Assembly (NCBI RefSeq): GCF_008935075.1
Contig: NZ_CP044545.1
Location: forward strand, 2,259,501 to 2,323,500
Origin: Pradoshia sp. D12
Lineage (GTDB): Bacteria; Bacillota; Bacilli; Bacillales; Pradoshiaceae
Direction of reading: 5' to 3'
Length of the DNA: 64,000 bases
Below, piece after piece: positions 25,228 through 35,014 of this stretch. A model generated the notes under the pieces. It was not told the DNA's origin. It was given only the letters and a program-made list of their open reading frames with translations, and ran no database searches. A program made the position numbers and the translations under genes. The stretch's first letter is position 1. Each line of letters begins with the position of its first letter.

Positions 25228-26691
25228 TTATACTAAAACCGGTTCTACTTTTACTTCCTGAACTTTACGGATAATATCACGCGCTACCCAGACCCCACAG
25301 GCACTTGCCTGCGCTAATCCCCTTGTAATACCGCCTCCGTCTCCACCTACATATAAATTTAATATGTCTGACTGAAAGTGCTCATCTAAATTTGGTCTTG
25401 CTGAGTAGAATTTTGCCTCTACTCCATAAAACAATGTGTGCTCAGATGCTAATCCTGGCGTTACTTTATTTAATGCTTCGGTCATTTCTATTAAACTTTT
25501 CATTGTATTGTAGGGTAAAACCAAGCCTAAATCTCCTGGAACTGCTTCTTTCAAAGTAGGCTCGATAAAACCTTCTTTTATTCTCTTAACAGTAGATCGT
25601 CTTCCTTTTAAAATATCGCCGTACTTTTGAATAATTAAACCGCCATTTGAAAGGGCATTTGCCAGTTTTGATATCTCATGGGCATATTCTGTAGGCTTAT
25701 CAAACGGCTCAGAAAATTTATGGGATACCAGTAATGCAAAGTTTGTATTATCACTGCCAAGTTCAGGATCTTTATAAGCATGACCATTCGCCAGCATAAT
25801 TCCAGAATGATTTTCAACTACAACATGCCCGGAAGGATTGGAGCAGAATGTGCGAACCTGCGTACCAACAGAGGTATTGTAGATAAATTTACCTTCATAT
25901 AAATGTTTATTGATTTCTTCCATTACCACATTGGATGTTTCAACCCTCACACCAATGTCAACCTGGTTACTCGTCATTTTAAATTTACGTTTTTTAAGAA
26001 TCTCTGTTAACCATTTGGAACCGTCTCTCCCCGGTGCGACCACGACATAATCAGAATATAGCTTTTCTCCATCTTTAAGAACAATTCCTTTGGCTACATA
26101 TTGGTTATCCTGCTTTTCAGTTAATACATCTTCTACTTCTGCCTTAAAAACCATATCTATTCTGTCTTTTAAATATTCATAAATACTTTTTAAAATTTCA
26201 AGATTCTGTTCCGTTCCTAAATGACGTACATAAGCTCGCAATAGCTTTAACCCTGCTGCATAGCCTGACTTCTCAATTCGGCGCACTTCTTCACTCATTG
26301 GATTCGTAAGCGTATCAGTAGCACCATGCTTTATGTTAATTGCATCTACATATTTTATCAGTTCCACAACTTGATTTTTTGATAAATAATCTGTCATCCA
26401 CCCGCCAAATTCGCTTGTAATATTAAATTTCCCGTCAGAATACGCACCAGCTCCACCAAATCCGTTCGTAATGGAACAAGCAGGCAAACAACCCGCAAAG
26501 CTCTTTCGATTAGTAGGTGGCGGACATTTAACTATTCTCTTCTGTAATATTGGGCAGTTCCGTCTATATATATCATGACCTTTATCAATTAAAAGAACCT
26601 TCGCTTCCGGTAATTTTAGAGTAAATTCGTAGGCAGCAAATATTCCGGCAGGACCGGCACCCACGATAATTACATCATAATTCGTTTTCAT
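25228..26691 (-). CDS. FAD-dependent NAD(P)-type oxidoreductase (COG2509-like)
   Basis: The 487-aa flavoprotein begins with a dinucleotide-binding motif VIIVGAGPAGIFAAYE (about residues 6-21) ending in an acidic strand LLIDKG. It has a cysteine-rich stretch (RRNCPILQ, IVKCPPP, FAGCLPACS), a GGAGAYSDGK loop and the C-terminal FAD motif LNLYVGGDGGGITRGLAQA. This is the pattern of the uncharacterised FAD-dependent dehydrogenase group. The start at 26691 follows GGAGGAGAT. An in-frame ATG 36 bases upstream lacks a proper site. It stands alone with its own terminator; the substrate is unknown. Confidence 0.88.
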   Translation of the reverse strand: MKTNYDVIIVGAGPAGIFAAYEFTLKLPEAKVLLIDKGHDIYRRNCPILQKRIVKCPPPTNRKSFAGCLPACSITNGFGGAGAYSDGKFNITSEFGGWMTDYLSKNQVVELIKYVDAINIKHGATDTLTNPMSEEVRRIEKSGYAAGLKLLRAYVRHLGTEQNLEILKSIYEYLKDRIDMVFKAEVEDVLTEKQDNQYVAKGIVLKDGEKLYSDYVVVAPGRDGSKWLTEILKKRKFKMTSNQVDIGVRVETSNVVMEEINKHLYEGKFIYNTSVGTQVRTFCSNPSGHVVVENHSGIMLANGHAYKDPELGSDNTNFALLVSHKFSEPFDKPTEYAHEISKLANALSNGGLIIQKYGDILKGRRSTVKRIKEGFIEPTLKEAVPGDLGLVLPYNTMKSLIEMTEALNKVTPGLASEHTLFYGVEAKFYSARPNLDEHFQSDILNLYVGGDGGGITRGLAQASACGVWVARDIIRKVQEVKVEPVLV

Positions 26692-26865
26692 ATGAGGATC
26701 TCCTCCATTTATAGGTCTGCTCCGCACTAAAAATCATACCAAAGCGAACATGAACCGTCAACAGAAAATACGAACATTATTTTTGTAAATTATATTTTTG
26801 TTCGTCTTTAAAGTGTTTATATGTAGTTTTTATCCAAACATAAGATGTTTTTTTACCAATCCATT

Positions 26866-26894
26866 AAAAAAGGACGGATAACCGTCCTTTTTCC
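26866..26894 (-). terminator. Terminator of the yjcZ-like gene
   Basis: On the minus strand AAAAAGGACGG-TTAT-CCGTCCTTTTTT follows the stop codon by a few bases. Confidence 0.9.
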
Positions 26895-26900
26895 CTTTAA

Positions 26901-27062
26901 TCAGCAAGGGCTGCAGAAAGAAGCACCGATAATAATAAGGAGGATAAATAACACAACAATCAATGCGAATCCGGAACCAAAACCGCCTCCGTGTCCGTAA
27001 CCTCCACCGTAACCATATCCACCGCAACCGCTGAAACATCCATCTTGACCACCGTAATACAT
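26901..27062 (-). CDS. YjcZ-family sporulation protein
   Basis: A 53-codon gene encodes MYYGGQDGCFSGCGGYGYGG and onward. The first 30 residues are almost pure Gly, Tyr and Phe with a Cys pair. A hydrophobic helix (ALIVVLFILLIIIGASF) follows, ending CSPC. This Gly-rich head plus C-terminal membrane helix is the YjcZ/YrkH-type small sporulation peptide family found in many spore formers. AAAGGAGTG precedes the ATG. The opposite-frame reading frame here is Arg-rich noise from Gly-Tyr codons. Confidence 0.9.
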   Translation of the reverse strand: MYYGGQDGCFSGCGGYGYGGGYGHGGGFGSGFALIVVLFILLIIIGASFCSPC

Positions 27063-27210
27063 TTGTTTCACTCCTTTAGAAGTTCATCATTACATTTTTA
27101 CTATATGTGTTATTCGCCCTTTAGGTATGTGCATTCGCCTAATTTGATTGCCTTTTTTATGTAAATATTGTAACATTATTGTAACATCAGACTAGATTAT
27201 AGAAAGAAAA

Positions 27211-28311
27211 ATGGGGGTTAATCGTATTTTCAAACGCAAGCAAGGGTTATTACTTGTTGTGATGGTTGCCACAGGTTTATTGTTTTTTTTCAGTTTTAAT
27301 GTATTTTACAGCAAAAGCCAAACACAAGGCTTAATGGATAAATTAGAGAATGGACAAAAAATTCGCTATTTAGTATTAGGTGACAGTATTGGTCGCGGAT
27401 CGGGAGCAGAAAAGCCTGAACTTACTTGGTTCTCCCAATTAGAAAACATGATTCATGAGAAATATGGAAGCAAAATGAACGGACAATATATTGTTCAAAG
27501 CGGTGCCACTTCATTTGAAGGCATCTATAAATTGCAAGAAACAAAGGTTTCCCCATACACAGATTTAATCTTCATTGTTTTTGGTGAAAATGACAGGAAA
27601 TACATGCTGAAAGACGATTTTGCCGAATTGTATGAGAATCTAATCAGGCACGCTAAAATCAGTGCACCACAAGCAAACGTAATAACTGTGATTGAGAGCA
27701 GCTTGCCGGATGAGGGGTTTGCCCAAACAATCAAGGATATCAGCCAGCATTATGGAGCTGTCCCAGTAGATATGCGACCAGTCTTTAAACAGTCGCCATT
27801 ATCGATTTCTGAATTAACAAAGGACTCCGTTCATCCAAATGGAAAAGGGTACTCTTTATATGCGAATGAAATCTTTAACACCCTTAGTACATTGGATCAC
27901 GCACAAAAATCAGTGACTCTGCCTAAAGCCAAATATATTCAAAACGAGTATCAATTAAAAATGAATGGTCGATACAATTATAATAACGGGTTTACGAAAC
28001 ATAATGGATTTCTCCATTCAAATAAAGAAAAGAGTCAATTAATCTATCAATTTAATGGACCAATTGTTGGCGCCGTTTTATTTCGCGGTCCAGATGGTGG
28101 TACGGCGAATATTTATATAGATGATCAATTTCATAGTACCATCAGTACTTGGTGGCCCTTTCAAAAAGAAAGATATATTTATCTGGCCAATAACCTCGGG
28201 GAAGGTACACATGAACTAAAGATTGTTCCTACCGGACTTCAAAGTAAATACAATTCAACGAACGAATCTTATATTAGGATTTCTGGGATACTTGAAAAGG
28301 ATAAAGATTAA
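27211..28311 (+). CDS. Membrane-anchored SGNH/GDSL-type hydrolase
   Basis: The 366-aa protein has an N-terminal membrane helix (about 13-32) and an SGNH hydrolase domain (about 45-230): block I YLVLGDSIGRGSG with the nucleophile Ser, block III IVFGENDRK with Asn, and block V DSVHPNGKGY with the Asp-x-x-His pair. A C-terminal beta domain (about 245-360) may bind carbohydrate. It is probably an extracytoplasmic deacylase acting on cell-wall polymers. The ATG has only a weak ribosome-binding site (GAAAGAAAA). The gene ends at a bidirectional terminator. Confidence 0.85.
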   Translation: MGVNRIFKRKQGLLLVVMVATGLLFFFSFNVFYSKSQTQGLMDKLENGQKIRYLVLGDSIGRGSGAEKPELTWFSQLENMIHEKYGSKMNGQYIVQSGATSFEGIYKLQETKVSPYTDLIFIVFGENDRKYMLKDDFAELYENLIRHAKISAPQANVITVIESSLPDEGFAQTIKDISQHYGAVPVDMRPVFKQSPLSISELTKDSVHPNGKGYSLYANEIFNTLSTLDHAQKSVTLPKAKYIQNEYQLKMNGRYNYNNGFTKHNGFLHSNKEKSQLIYQFNGPIVGAVLFRGPDGGTANIYIDDQFHSTISTWWPFQKERYIYLANNLGEGTHELKIVPTGLQSKYNSTNESYIRISGILEKDKD

Positions 28312-28396
28312 TAAGGAACTACTGTTTGTTACGGTTTCTCTTTTTGAATTTAGAATCTCAATTCATTTTCCACTAGAAAAAATAACACGTAACAGC

Positions 28397-28427
28397 AAAA
28401 GAGGAAGCGAATATGCTTCCTCTTTTC
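28397..28427. terminator. Bidirectional terminator
   Basis: AAAAGAGGAAGC-GAATAT-GCTTCCTCTTTT is a perfect stem between convergent genes. Confidence 0.9.
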
Positions 28428-28429
28428 AA

Positions 28430-29206
28430 TTACTTTTCACCGCAAAAGCAATACTCATATTTACAAAAATTCATCCTGTGCTTCAAAAATGTTTGAAAAA
28501 ATCCCATTTGTTCTTTTTCTATTTTAAAGTAGCCTGTAACTGGATGCTCTGCTGATAGGTTGAAAATCCTGCGATAGTCATCTAATGGAATAGATACTAG
28601 TTCCTCTTCACCAATAACGATCTTATCTTCATCACTAATTTCGTTCCATTGAATCATCCTAGTTGTTTCTTCCTCAGAGAAAAAATATGGCGACGTACAT
28701 TGTTCAACAAACAGTCCATTACTTTCAGCAAATTGAATAGCGGATTGACAATTTACATTAGACCCAATATACATATAGTAATCATAGCCAAAGTGTATGA
28801 AGAATTGATCTTTACTATAGAGCTTACACCATATAAAATTTCGCAAAATCATTTTGCAAATCAAACGCAATTCATTTTTGTTTACCAACAGGTCTTCTTT
28901 GAGAACCAGCTTTTCAAATTCCTGTTCGTATAAAGGTGATGTAAGGTCTTCTTCAGAAATCTTCTTATCCAATTGCAAAATTCTTAGTGAATCAATATTA
29001 CTTTCCTCCATGAATTTAATCATGGAATTTATATAAGCTGTCTCAACCTGAAGATATTCATGAAAAGTGAATTCCTTCCCATTAATAAATTCCCCTATTT
29101 CAGAAGGACAAGTCCATTCCTCCGCTATGGTATAGTACCCATTTTCATCCCTAAAATCAGGATTAAACTTTGTGACACACCACTGAAAATCTATTTGTTT
29201 AACCAC
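28430..29206 (-). CDS. Hypothetical cytoplasmic protein
   Basis: The 258-aa protein is acidic and rich in aromatic residues (DFQWCVTKFNPDF, FFIHFGYDYYMYIG), with no membrane segments or catalytic motif that I recognise. Several Cys residues are spread over the sequence and the C-terminus carries CKYEYCFC. The GTG at 29206 is taken as start because GGAGGAGG lies 6 bases before it. An ATG 13 codons earlier would swallow this site. It is a lone gene upstream of the msr operon terminator. Confidence 0.6.
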   Translation of the reverse strand: MVKQIDFQWCVTKFNPDFRDENGYYTIAEEWTCPSEIGEFINGKEFTFHEYLQVETAYINSMIKFMEESNIDSLRILQLDKKISEEDLTSPLYEQEFEKLVLKEDLLVNKNELRLICKMILRNFIWCKLYSKDQFFIHFGYDYYMYIGSNVNCQSAIQFAESNGLFVEQCTSPYFFSEEETTRMIQWNEISDEDKIVIGEEELVSIPLDDYRRIFNLSAEHPVTGYFKIEKEQMGFFQTFLKHRMNFCKYEYCFCGEK

Positions 29207-29453
29207 CCTGCCCCTCCTCCATTCTCCGTAAGTAAAGTATATCATTTACATTAAATTTCATATTGAAATTCCAAATTGCAGGAGTTTTCTTTTTAACATC
29301 TCGTGTTTTGCAAGGGAATTTAAGGCTATAAAAGCTCTTAAAATGAAACGAGAACCCGTTAGGTATATGATGTAAAAATATATCATAAAGAAAAAATAAC
29401 AAATTCACATTTTCCAAAACCCATTTGCTCTATTACGAATACGGATTACATAA

Positions 29454-29511
29454 CAAAAAGGATAATCACCCAAGCAGGCAACGGTGTCCTCACTTAGAGA
29501 GATTATCCTTT
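29454..29511 (-). terminator. Terminator of the msrA-msrB operon
   Basis: On the minus strand AAAGGATAATC and GATTATCCTTTTTG form an 11-bp stem around a loop of about 32 bases that contains a smaller hairpin. Confidence 0.7.
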
Positions 29512-29522
29512 ACAATTTAATA

Positions 29523-29951
29523 TCAGCTGAACAACTTTACATATCGCCCGTATCCTTCTTTTTCCAATTCTTCTTTTGGTATAAACTTTAGTGCAGCAGA
29601 ATTAATGCAGTATCTTATCCCTGCAGGACCCGGACCGTCGGGGAATACATGACCTAAATGAGAATCCGCTTCATTACTCCGGACTTCTACGCGACGCATG
29701 CCGTGTGAATAGTCGTCCTTTTCGATTACTTCAGACTCATCAATAGGTTTTGTGAAACTTGGCCAACCACACCCCGCGTCATATTTATCCTTTGAACTGA
29801 AGAGTGGCTTTCCCGAAACGATATCCACATAGATCCCTTCTTGTTGGTTGTCCCAGTATTCATTTCGAAAAGGCGGTTCTGTACCACTTCGCTGGGTTAC
29901 GTCATATTGCATAGGTGTTAGTTCTTTTAGACGATCAGAATAATTGGTCAA
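29523..29951 (-). CDS. msrB: Peptide-methionine (R)-S-oxide reductase MsrB
   Basis: The enzyme repairs the R-sulfoxide of methionine in proteins. The 142 aa show [10 protein letters not shown], the [18 protein letters not shown] core, and the catalytic Cys in RYCINSAAL. The two CxxC zinc pairs found in some MsrB proteins are absent, as is usual for Bacilli. The start overlaps the msrA stop by four bases (ATGA), so both are translated from one message. Gene order msrA-msrB next to the ypm cluster matches B. subtilis. Confidence 0.97.
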   Translation of the reverse strand: MTNYSDRLKELTPMQYDVTQRSGTEPPFRNEYWDNQQEGIYVDIVSGKPLFSSKDKYDAGCGWPSFTKPIDESEVIEKDDYSHGMRRVEVRSNEADSHLGHVFPDGPGPAGIRYCINSAALKFIPKEELEKEGYGRYVKLFS

Positions 29952-30475
29952 TTATTTTCACCCCAATGCTCTTTAATAAACCCAGAACGCCCTGAACCTA
30001 CTTGATAGGATTCATAATGATCTTTATTCTTCTTATAGAAATGCTGATGGTACTCCTCAGCTGGATAAAAGGTTTTGGCAGGAAGAATCGGTGTTACAAT
30101 TTCCTTTGTAAATCTACCGCTGTTACCCAACTCTTTTTTGGATTGCTCCGCAATTTCCTTTTGTTCCTCGGTTGTATAGAAAATGGCTGTCTTATAGGAG
30201 TCTCCTCGATCACAAAATTGTCCGCCTGCATCTGTTGGGTCAATTTGCTGCCAGAATAACTCCACAATTGATTTATATTTTATAATAGCGGGATCAAATG
30301 TAATTTCTACTGCTTCTACATGTCCAGTACTACCTGAACAAACTTCCTCGTAAGTAGGATTTTCTTTATGTCCGCCTGTATAGCCTGAAATAACACTTTT
30401 TACTCCTGGAAATGTGTCAAAGGGTTTTACCATGCACCAAAAACACCCACCGGCAAATATTGCTTTTTCCATCAT
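29948..30475 (-). CDS. msrA: Peptide-methionine (S)-S-oxide reductase MsrA
   Basis: The enzyme reduces the S-sulfoxide of methionine. The catalytic Cys is in the hallmark FAGGCFWCM near the N-terminus, followed by [28 protein letters not shown] and the QFCDRGDSY block. The 175 aa are standard length. Two adjacent ATGs are possible; GGGGG lies better spaced for the second (30472). It is the first gene of the msrA-msrB operon. No regulator site is evident. Confidence 0.97.
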   Translation of the reverse strand: MMEKAIFAGGCFWCMVKPFDTFPGVKSVISGYTGGHKENPTYEEVCSGSTGHVEAVEITFDPAIIKYKSIVELFWQQIDPTDAGGQFCDRGDSYKTAIFYTTEEQKEIAEQSKKELGNSGRFTKEIVTPILPAKTFYPAEEYHQHFYKKNKDHYESYQVGSGRSGFIKEHWGENN

Positions 30476-30638
30476 CCTACCCCCTTTTGAGTTTATATTT
30501 ATAAACGTATAGATATTCTACCCTTTTATTGTTAATTAAGAAAATGGTTTGCTTAAGACTTTTCTCATATAAAGACACATGCCTAAGCTCTCTTGCATAT
30601 AGCTAGAATATAATTTGGAAGTGCAAGGAGTGAGACCA

Positions 30639-31376
30639 ATGTCCTCTATGAATGGACAAAGCTATTATCAGAAGGCAAAGGAATACGATTTACTCTCCCA
30701 GTATTACAAATATACAAATCCTGATTTGTATATTAAGTATTACTACAGACATCTGCATTATATGGATCAGTTACTTCATCAAGGGGCAGGAAATGAGCGG
30801 ACTACGCTTGGTAAGATAAGGTTTTTCCATGCCCTTCCATCTGTAAAAAGCATAGATTTATATATAAATGGAACACGGATTTTCAAGAACGTCCCATCTA
30901 AATCTGTTAGTCATTATTTATCACTGCCTGAGGGGAAATATGAATTTGACCTTTATCCGAGCGGCCAATCACATTCCGCTTTGTTAAGCAGAAAAGTAGA
31001 CATTAAAGAAGGAACCCCTTATACCATTATTGCTGCAGCGAATCAAAATGGATATTCTCTCTTTTCAATCGAGGATAATCTTACTCTTCCGACCAGGGAG
31101 ACAAAGTTAAACTGTTTAAATCTAAATCCTGATTCGGCTGGTATCGATATCGCTGTAACAGGTGGAGATACCATATTTTCTAATTTAGCCTATAAAAAGC
31201 CCAGCTCTTATCTTGGATTGACTCCGATGACAGTAGAATTTTTAGTGAAATGTTCAAAATCGAAAGAAATGATTCTTGATCCTTTTTCCGTCACCCTCCA
31301 TCCCGACCAAATATACACAATGCTTATTTTAAGCTCGGGAAACGAACATAAAGACCCGGAAATTGTGTTTATTTAA
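30639..31376 (+). CDS. DUF4397-domain protein
   Basis: The 245-aa protein has a short Tyr-rich N-terminal helix region (QYYKYTNPDLYIKYYYRHLHY) and a DUF4397 beta domain from about residue 65 (IRFFHALPSVKSIDLYINGTRI, HYLSLPEGKYEFDLYPSGQ). A related second half repeats the pattern (LNLNPDSAGIDIAVTGGDTIF). Such domains occur in surface and sporulation proteins, but no signal peptide is present here, so it is probably cytoplasmic or spore-associated. The ATG at 30639 follows AAGGAG by 8 bases. It is convergent with ypmS. Confidence 0.8.
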   Translation: MSSMNGQSYYQKAKEYDLLSQYYKYTNPDLYIKYYYRHLHYMDQLLHQGAGNERTTLGKIRFFHALPSVKSIDLYINGTRIFKNVPSKSVSHYLSLPEGKYEFDLYPSGQSHSALLSRKVDIKEGTPYTIIAAANQNGYSLFSIEDNLTLPTRETKLNCLNLNPDSAGIDIAVTGGDTIFSNLAYKKPSSYLGLTPMTVEFLVKCSKSKEMILDPFSVTLHPDQIYTMLILSSGNEHKDPEIVFI

Positions 31377-31382
31377 AAAATG

Positions 31383-31425
31383 AGAGGAATTGCATCCATG
31401 GACTCATGGTACAATTCCTCTTTTT
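31383..31425. terminator. Bidirectional terminator between DUF4397 gene and ypmS
   Basis: AGAGGAATTG / CAATTCCTCT with a T-run on the plus strand and an A-run before it serves both convergent units. Confidence 0.85.
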
Positions 31426-31429
31426 ACAA

Positions 31430-32026
31430 TTATTCTACCGGAACTAACAAACTTAACTTAATTTCATCATTTTTGAGATCAAAAGACTTTGCTTTAACTG
31501 TGATTCCACTCTTAAGATCCATTTGGCTTAATGCCAAATATATGTTTTTTTCTTTAGGTCGTATCATAACCCATTCAGGTGTATCATATTTTTCGTTAAT
31601 GTAATTCAATACAAATGTTGCCGGCAAGCTCATACCGCCAATTTGAATAGCTTCATGCTTTAAAAGTAAATCCCCATTTTCGAGTGTAACTGGTTCAAAT
31701 AACACCTTGATTTCGACATTTCTGCCAAACGCGGATAATGTTCCGTACAATTCAAGACTTTCCTTTAAAAGCACCTCATATTTAATTGGACTATCTGAGC
31801 TTTCTTCCTCAATATAATAATTAATAATCCGATTAAGGTCTTCCTTATTGGATGTAAACGGTATCTCCACTTTTTCATCGTTAGTGGCTAGTTTATTTAA
31901 TGATTCTTCATCCTTTATCGGACGAGTCGTCCAATAAATCAGGATACAGGCTGCAATTAGGTTGATTGCCAATAGCCCCAAAAAAAGTCCTTTCCACTTG
32001 TTATCTATTTTGAAGATTCTCCTCAT
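31430..32026 (-). CDS. ypmS: YpmS family (DUF2140) membrane-anchored protein
   Basis: The 198-aa protein has a short basic N-terminus, one membrane helix (about 12-33) and an extracytoplasmic domain with the YpmS/DUF2140 pattern (VEIPFTSNKEDLNRIINYYI, IQIGGMSLPATFVLNYI, IYLALSQMD). The function is unknown. Its start lies 26 bases inside the end of ypmR, so the two are tightly coupled. Gene order ypmQ-ypmR-ypmS is conserved in Bacillus. Confidence 0.9.
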   Translation of the reverse strand: MRRIFKIDNKWKGLFLGLLAINLIAACILIYWTTRPIKDEESLNKLATNDEKVEIPFTSNKEDLNRIINYYIEEESSDSPIKYEVLLKESLELYGTLSAFGRNVEIKVLFEPVTLENGDLLLKHEAIQIGGMSLPATFVLNYINEKYDTPEWVMIRPKEKNIYLALSQMDLKSGITVKAKSFDLKNDEIKLSLLVPVE

Positions 32027-32873
32027 TCTTCTCCCCCTCTTGTACCATCCTCATCGTATTTATGTTTTTAACAGTACTCTCTTTCATTTTCTCATATATA
32101 CGTGAAGCAATAATCTCATAGCCCCTGTCATTCGGATGAAAATAATCCTCTTTGTATAAAAGATTTTCATTTGATTTTGAGAATGCATCATCAATTCGGA
32201 TGAAAAAAGCATTTGGATCCTCAGAAACTATTCCCTCACTGACGCTATTCCAATCATCCATGATAATATCCAGTTCCTGAAATGCAGATATCCATTTCCC
32301 GAAAGGGTTATACAAGCCAACAAAATAAATTTCTGCTTCTTTATTATATTGTCTAATTATACTAAAGATTTCTTTCAGTCGCTCTTCATATTGAATAGCC
32401 TCCAGATTAAAATCCTTCATGGTTAAATTTGTAAATTGTTCTTTTACAACTCTCATGATATCGTTTCCGCCAATCGTAATGATAATGGCATCAGAAGTTT
32501 TTATATCCGATATTAATTGCGGTGTTTTCAGCCGTCTTAAAAGATCTGCAGTTCGATTGCCGCGTATACCGTGATTGGTAAATTCCGCTTCTCTTATCCC
32601 CTTATTTTGTTCTAAATAGGAGACTAAATATGGAATATATCCCCCTTGATCACTGCTATCCCCAACACCCTGGGTCAAGGAATCCCCCAGTGAAACTACC
32701 TTCACATCGGCAGGAAAGAAATCATTCGGAATTTCCCGTTTTAATGCTTTTGTTATAGAGGAGGCTGAATGCTCTTCCACTTGCTTTCCAAAAAAATATT
32801 GATAAGGACTGCATCCTGAAAGCATAAATATCATAATCACAGTTATCAAGGTTTTCCAAAACATAGCTGTCAC
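32001..32873 (-). CDS. ypmR: SGNH/GDSL-family lipoprotein (YpmR)
   Basis: The 290-aa lipoprotein has a lipobox (IFMLSGC, Cys about 21). Its SGNH hydrolase domain carries VVSLGDSLTQGVG (Ser nucleophile), the Gly of block II in NHGIRGNRTADL, ITIGGNDIM (Asn of block III) and YFHPNDRGYE (His of block V). It is anchored to the outer face of the membrane and probably hydrolyses an ester on a lipid or wall polymer. It overlaps ypmS by 26 bases and follows the SCO1-like gene ypmQ. Confidence 0.92.
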   Translation of the reverse strand: MTAMFWKTLITVIMIFMLSGCSPYQYFFGKQVEEHSASSITKALKREIPNDFFPADVKVVSLGDSLTQGVGDSSDQGGYIPYLVSYLEQNKGIREAEFTNHGIRGNRTADLLRRLKTPQLISDIKTSDAIIITIGGNDIMRVVKEQFTNLTMKDFNLEAIQYEERLKEIFSIIRQYNKEAEIYFVGLYNPFGKWISAFQELDIIMDDWNSVSEGIVSEDPNAFFIRIDDAFSKSNENLLYKEDYFHPNDRGYEIIASRIYEKMKESTVKNINTMRMVQEGEKNEENLQNR

Positions 32874-32933
32874 CTGCCTAAAGATTACTCATTATTATAT
32901 TCATTATAGTTACAATAAATATCCTTATGATAT

Positions 32934-32958
32934 AAAAAAAGACAGGTTTCCCCTGCCC
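32934..32958 (-). terminator. Terminator after ypmQ
   Basis: On the minus strand GGCAGGGGAAACCTGTC followed by TTTTTTT. It directly follows the ypmQ stop, so ypmQ is largely separate from ypmR-ypmS. Confidence 0.8.
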
Positions 32959-33543
32959 CTAATTTGACTGTAGTATTTTTATATGTTTAATAATATCCTC
33001 GAATGGAATACCTTCAACACCAGAATATTGCTGAACAACTGTGCCCTCTTGATCGACCAATGAAAAGCTCGTTCCATGAATTACCTGGTCCCCTTCTGCA
33101 GGCTTCTGCACCAATACTTTAAAGCTATCCTTCGCCAGGCTTTCAATCGTTTCTTGGTCATACCCTGTTAAGAAGCTCCAATTATCGAAATTCGCCTGAA
33201 AGCTTTCCCCGTATTTTTTCAAAATAGAAGGATTGTCTACTTCCGGATCGATACTAAAGGAAACAAAATGTACATCTTCAAGACCTTCTTCAGTAATCAT
33301 ATTTTGAAGCTTTTTCATATTGGAAGTCATCGGCAAACATACTGTATTGCAATTTGTAAAGATAAAATCAGCAATCCATACTTTTCCTTCTAAATCACCT
33401 TTTGATACTTTTTGTTCATTTTGGTCCGTAAAGGTAAAATCCTCCACCTTCCAATTTACCGCATTGGGTATTTCTTGTTGAGAGCAACCATTAACAACTA
33501 AAATCAGAAAAAATACCATTGCTATTTTGCCAAAATAGTTCAT
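32959..33543 (-). CDS. ypmQ: SCO1/SenC-family thioredoxin-fold lipoprotein (YpmQ)
   Basis: The 194-aa lipoprotein (lipobox VNGC, Cys about 20) has the SCO thioredoxin fold with the copper-binding FTNCNTVCLPM (CxxxC) and the distal His in VIHGTSFSLVD. SCO proteins deliver copper to the CuA site of cytochrome c oxidase or act as thiol reductases at the membrane. The ligand set is complete. It is followed by its own terminator, then ypmR. Confidence 0.93.
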   Translation of the reverse strand: MNYFGKIAMVFFLILVVNGCSQQEIPNAVNWKVEDFTFTDQNEQKVSKGDLEGKVWIADFIFTNCNTVCLPMTSNMKKLQNMITEEGLEDVHFVSFSIDPEVDNPSILKKYGESFQANFDNWSFLTGYDQETIESLAKDSFKVLVQKPAEGDQVIHGTSFSLVDQEGTVVQQYSGVEGIPFEDIIKHIKILQSN

Positions 33544-33788
33544 GAATTAACCACCCTGCGTTTAATCTCTAATACTGTTAATTTTATCAAAATCTGTATT
33601 TTCACAAAAGTATTTTGCCTTTGATTGACGGATTGTCTTATCTTTTTAATTGAATTAAAATTATTCAAAGCTCATTATATGAACAAGGTGCTTTAAATCC
33701 TAGCTATAACATCCCTTTGTGCACTATTATATTTTGAGATTTAAACACTGATAATTTCGTTTGAGTTTCTTTGACTCGTTATAAAACC

Positions 33789-34889
33789 CTACTCGAACTG
33801 AATTTGAATCGTCACAATTTCAGAGCGTGTACCAATCCGAATAGGCGGTCCCCAAAAACCAAAACCGGATGTTACAATTGAGTTCATCTGACCCTTTTTT
33901 AAATAGCCCCAATCATTTTCATATATCGCTTCAGTGATTAGATTTCCCGGAAAAATCTGACCGCGATGGGTATGACCGGAAACCATTAAGTCAACGCCTT
34001 CTTGCTGCGCAATATCAAGTTCATAGGGCTGATGTTCCAACAAGATGGCGGGCTTTTCGAGATTTACACCACTCATTAATTTTTCTAAAGGCAACCTATC
34101 TTCCTCAGTTCGATCCTTGCGCCCAATGAGAGTGAACTCTTCTTTAACCTCTACGGTTTCATCGTACAGCACTTGAATTCCGCTGCGCTCTAACGCTTCA
34201 ATCAGTTCCTGCATCGTACCATCGTGCTTATCATGATTTCCAAGGGATGCATACACCCCATATGGTGCCTGTAGCTTGGAAAATATCCGATCGATTTTCT
34301 GATCAAGGAATGGTTGAACATCATCGTCAAATAAATCTCCAGGCAAAAGGATTAGATCAGGATTCAGCTCGTTAACTTTCTTTACAAAACGCTCCGCATG
34401 GTCTTTACCCGATAGCAACCCAAAATGTGTATCTGCAGCCATTACGATATGTAAGTTTTCAAGGGACGAGGAACCTTTATCCATCTTAAGTTCATAGTTG
34501 CGTACGACTGGGCTATAGGCATTATATGTACCGTATATCATAAATGTTATTAACAGCCCTACAGTGATGATCCCTGCCCATAACTGCGTTTTGGGCCGAT
34601 GCAGCCGTGTCAGGCGTAGGAGAATAACTGTAATATGAGCAAGAGGAACTAGCATTAACAGTAAGTAAAAGCATGCCATCCAATAAGCACCAACAATATT
34701 TAAAAATGTCAGCCCAGAAAAGCGGCCAATTATAAATGAGCTTGCTGCAAGTATAATGATGAAGCTGTATAGGATCTTAAATCGCCGGCTTGAAGATTCC
34801 GGTCGTAGCCAACGATATCCCCGCCAGCCTATATAGTAGACGAGGCCACCATAAAGCAGCAGTGCAATAATCAGAATAAGAATGAACAT
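33789..34889 (-). CDS. Membrane metallophosphoesterase (YkuE/YpbG-like)
   Basis: The 366-aa protein has four N-terminal membrane helices in the first 130 residues. A calcineurin-type phosphoesterase domain follows with the full metal-ligand set: AADTHFG (D-x-H), LLPGDLFDD (GD), SLGNHDKHDG (GNHD), LLEHQPY and VSGHTHRGQIFPG (GHTH). The catalytic domain is predicted on the outer face or cytoplasm depending on helix count. The substrate is unknown; related proteins act on lipid or nucleotide phosphates. It stands alone, with no obvious terminator seen. Confidence 0.9.
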   Translation of the reverse strand: MFILILIIALLLYGGLVYYIGWRGYRWLRPESSSRRFKILYSFIIILAASSFIIGRFSGLTFLNIVGAYWMACFYLLLMLVPLAHITVILLRLTRLHRPKTQLWAGIITVGLLITFMIYGTYNAYSPVVRNYELKMDKGSSSLENLHIVMAADTHFGLLSGKDHAERFVKKVNELNPDLILLPGDLFDDDVQPFLDQKIDRIFSKLQAPYGVYASLGNHDKHDGTMQELIEALERSGIQVLYDETVEVKEEFTLIGRKDRTEEDRLPLEKLMSGVNLEKPAILLEHQPYELDIAQQEGVDLMVSGHTHRGQIFPGNLITEAIYENDWGYLKKGQMNSIVTSGFGFWGPPIRIGTRSEIVTIQIQFE

Positions 34890-35014
34890 ATGTATTCCGA
34901 AAGACTCCTTTTTACATAATTTTTATCGTTTTAGTTTAATAAGGTAACATCCTACTTTATTATGACTTACCTATTCTTGATTGTTAATTTATTTGATTTT
35001 TATTTTATTCCATA

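Noticed and set aside
26830-27039. Arg/Trp-rich ORF on the minus strand
   Set aside because: It is an out-of-frame reading of the Gly-Tyr-rich YjcZ-like gene and runs across its terminator.
29199-29417. Minus-strand 72-codon ORF upstream of the 28430 gene
   Set aside because: No ribosome-binding site and overlap with the start of a better gene in another frame.
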